Below are positions 63,751 to 64,000 of a stretch of DNA of 64,000 bases, piece after piece. The notes beneath the pieces are model-generated. The model was not told the DNA's origin. It made no database searches and saw nothing but the letters and a program-made list of their open reading frames with translations. A program made the position numbers and the translations under genes. The DNA is taken from contig OW121852.1 of the NCBI GenBank assembly GCA_933228895.1, positions 127,343,544 through 127,407,543 of the forward strand. The letters run 5' to 3'. The first letter of the stretch is position 1. Each line of letters starts with the position of its first letter. The stretch comes from Platycnemis pennipes (taxonomy: Eukaryota; Arthropoda; Insecta; Odonata; Platycnemididae).

Positions 63751-64000
63751 GCTATATACCATAAAATCCATTCTAAAACAAAATATATCAAATATCCTGC
63801 TGTGATTAAGAAATCATGTGAAAGTAACTGCGTTGTAATTTCAGACTGGGTTGATTATTTATGTAAAGTTTATGAGTGTAAATATGATAGTGAATATAAA
63901 TTTTCTTTTAAATATTTTCTGAAAGGTAGCATCTAATTTAATACTGTTTGTTAAATTTAAATTAAGATTTGGATTCAAAATAAAATATCAGGTTTTTTTG

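Overview
The window is a stretch of an arthropod nuclear genome, most likely an insect. It is AT-rich, has spliced genes with GT-AG introns, and is crowded with eukaryotic transposons: Ty3/Gypsy, Penelope-like, LINE, Tigger/pogo, PIF/Harbinger, hAT-type and TTAA-type elements, tRNA-derived SINEs and a 5S-like repeat. The species cannot be named from the sequence.

Only one host gene is visible. It lies on the + strand and runs across almost the whole window. It is a Remodeling and spacing factor 1 (Rsf1) orthologue, the histone-binding partner of the ISWI ATPase. Six coding exons can be joined in phase: 5007-5151, 26182-26366, 26985-27433, 36751-48035, 51701-52050 and 59928-60041. Together they give 4,176 codons. 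The N-terminal module, including the [13 protein letters not shown] motif, is clearly Rsf1-like. The fourth exon is a single 11.3 kb block encoding a low-complexity Lys/Ser/Pro/Glu-rich region, ending in an acidic tract and an Arg/Gly-rich tract with an AT-hook core. The PHD finger expected downstream is not seen and should lie beyond base 64000. A stop and an AATAAA just after the giant exon suggest a possible shorter isoform.

The introns hold most of the other content. Intron 1 (21 kb) carries a complete Ty3/Gypsy element on the minus strand (8544-17129). It has LTRs that look identical outside one G-run, a 4-bp TAAT target duplication, an initiator-tRNA-Met primer site, one intact gag-pol frame, and an unusual 2.5 kb 3' region with internal repeats and a short hydrophobic ORF. 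It sits inside an older Penelope-like remnant that retains the end of a GIY-YIG domain and a candidate hammerhead ribozyme. Intron 1 also contains a 5S/tRNA-like composite, a three-level nest of small DNA transposons, a SINE, and a LINE fragment split by a hAT-like MITE. Intron 3 carries a degraded Tigger transposon with another element nested in it, and an element built from a repeated TGGAAAAGTCAGGG motif. Intron 4 has a PIF/Harbinger transposase relic. Intron 5 has a second LINE fragment. The window ends with a reverse-oriented SINE.

Upstream of the gene (1-5006) there is a TIR element at the left edge and a 1.5 kb fold-back element with about 700-bp arms. No other protein-coding gene, true tRNA gene or CRISPR array is supported.
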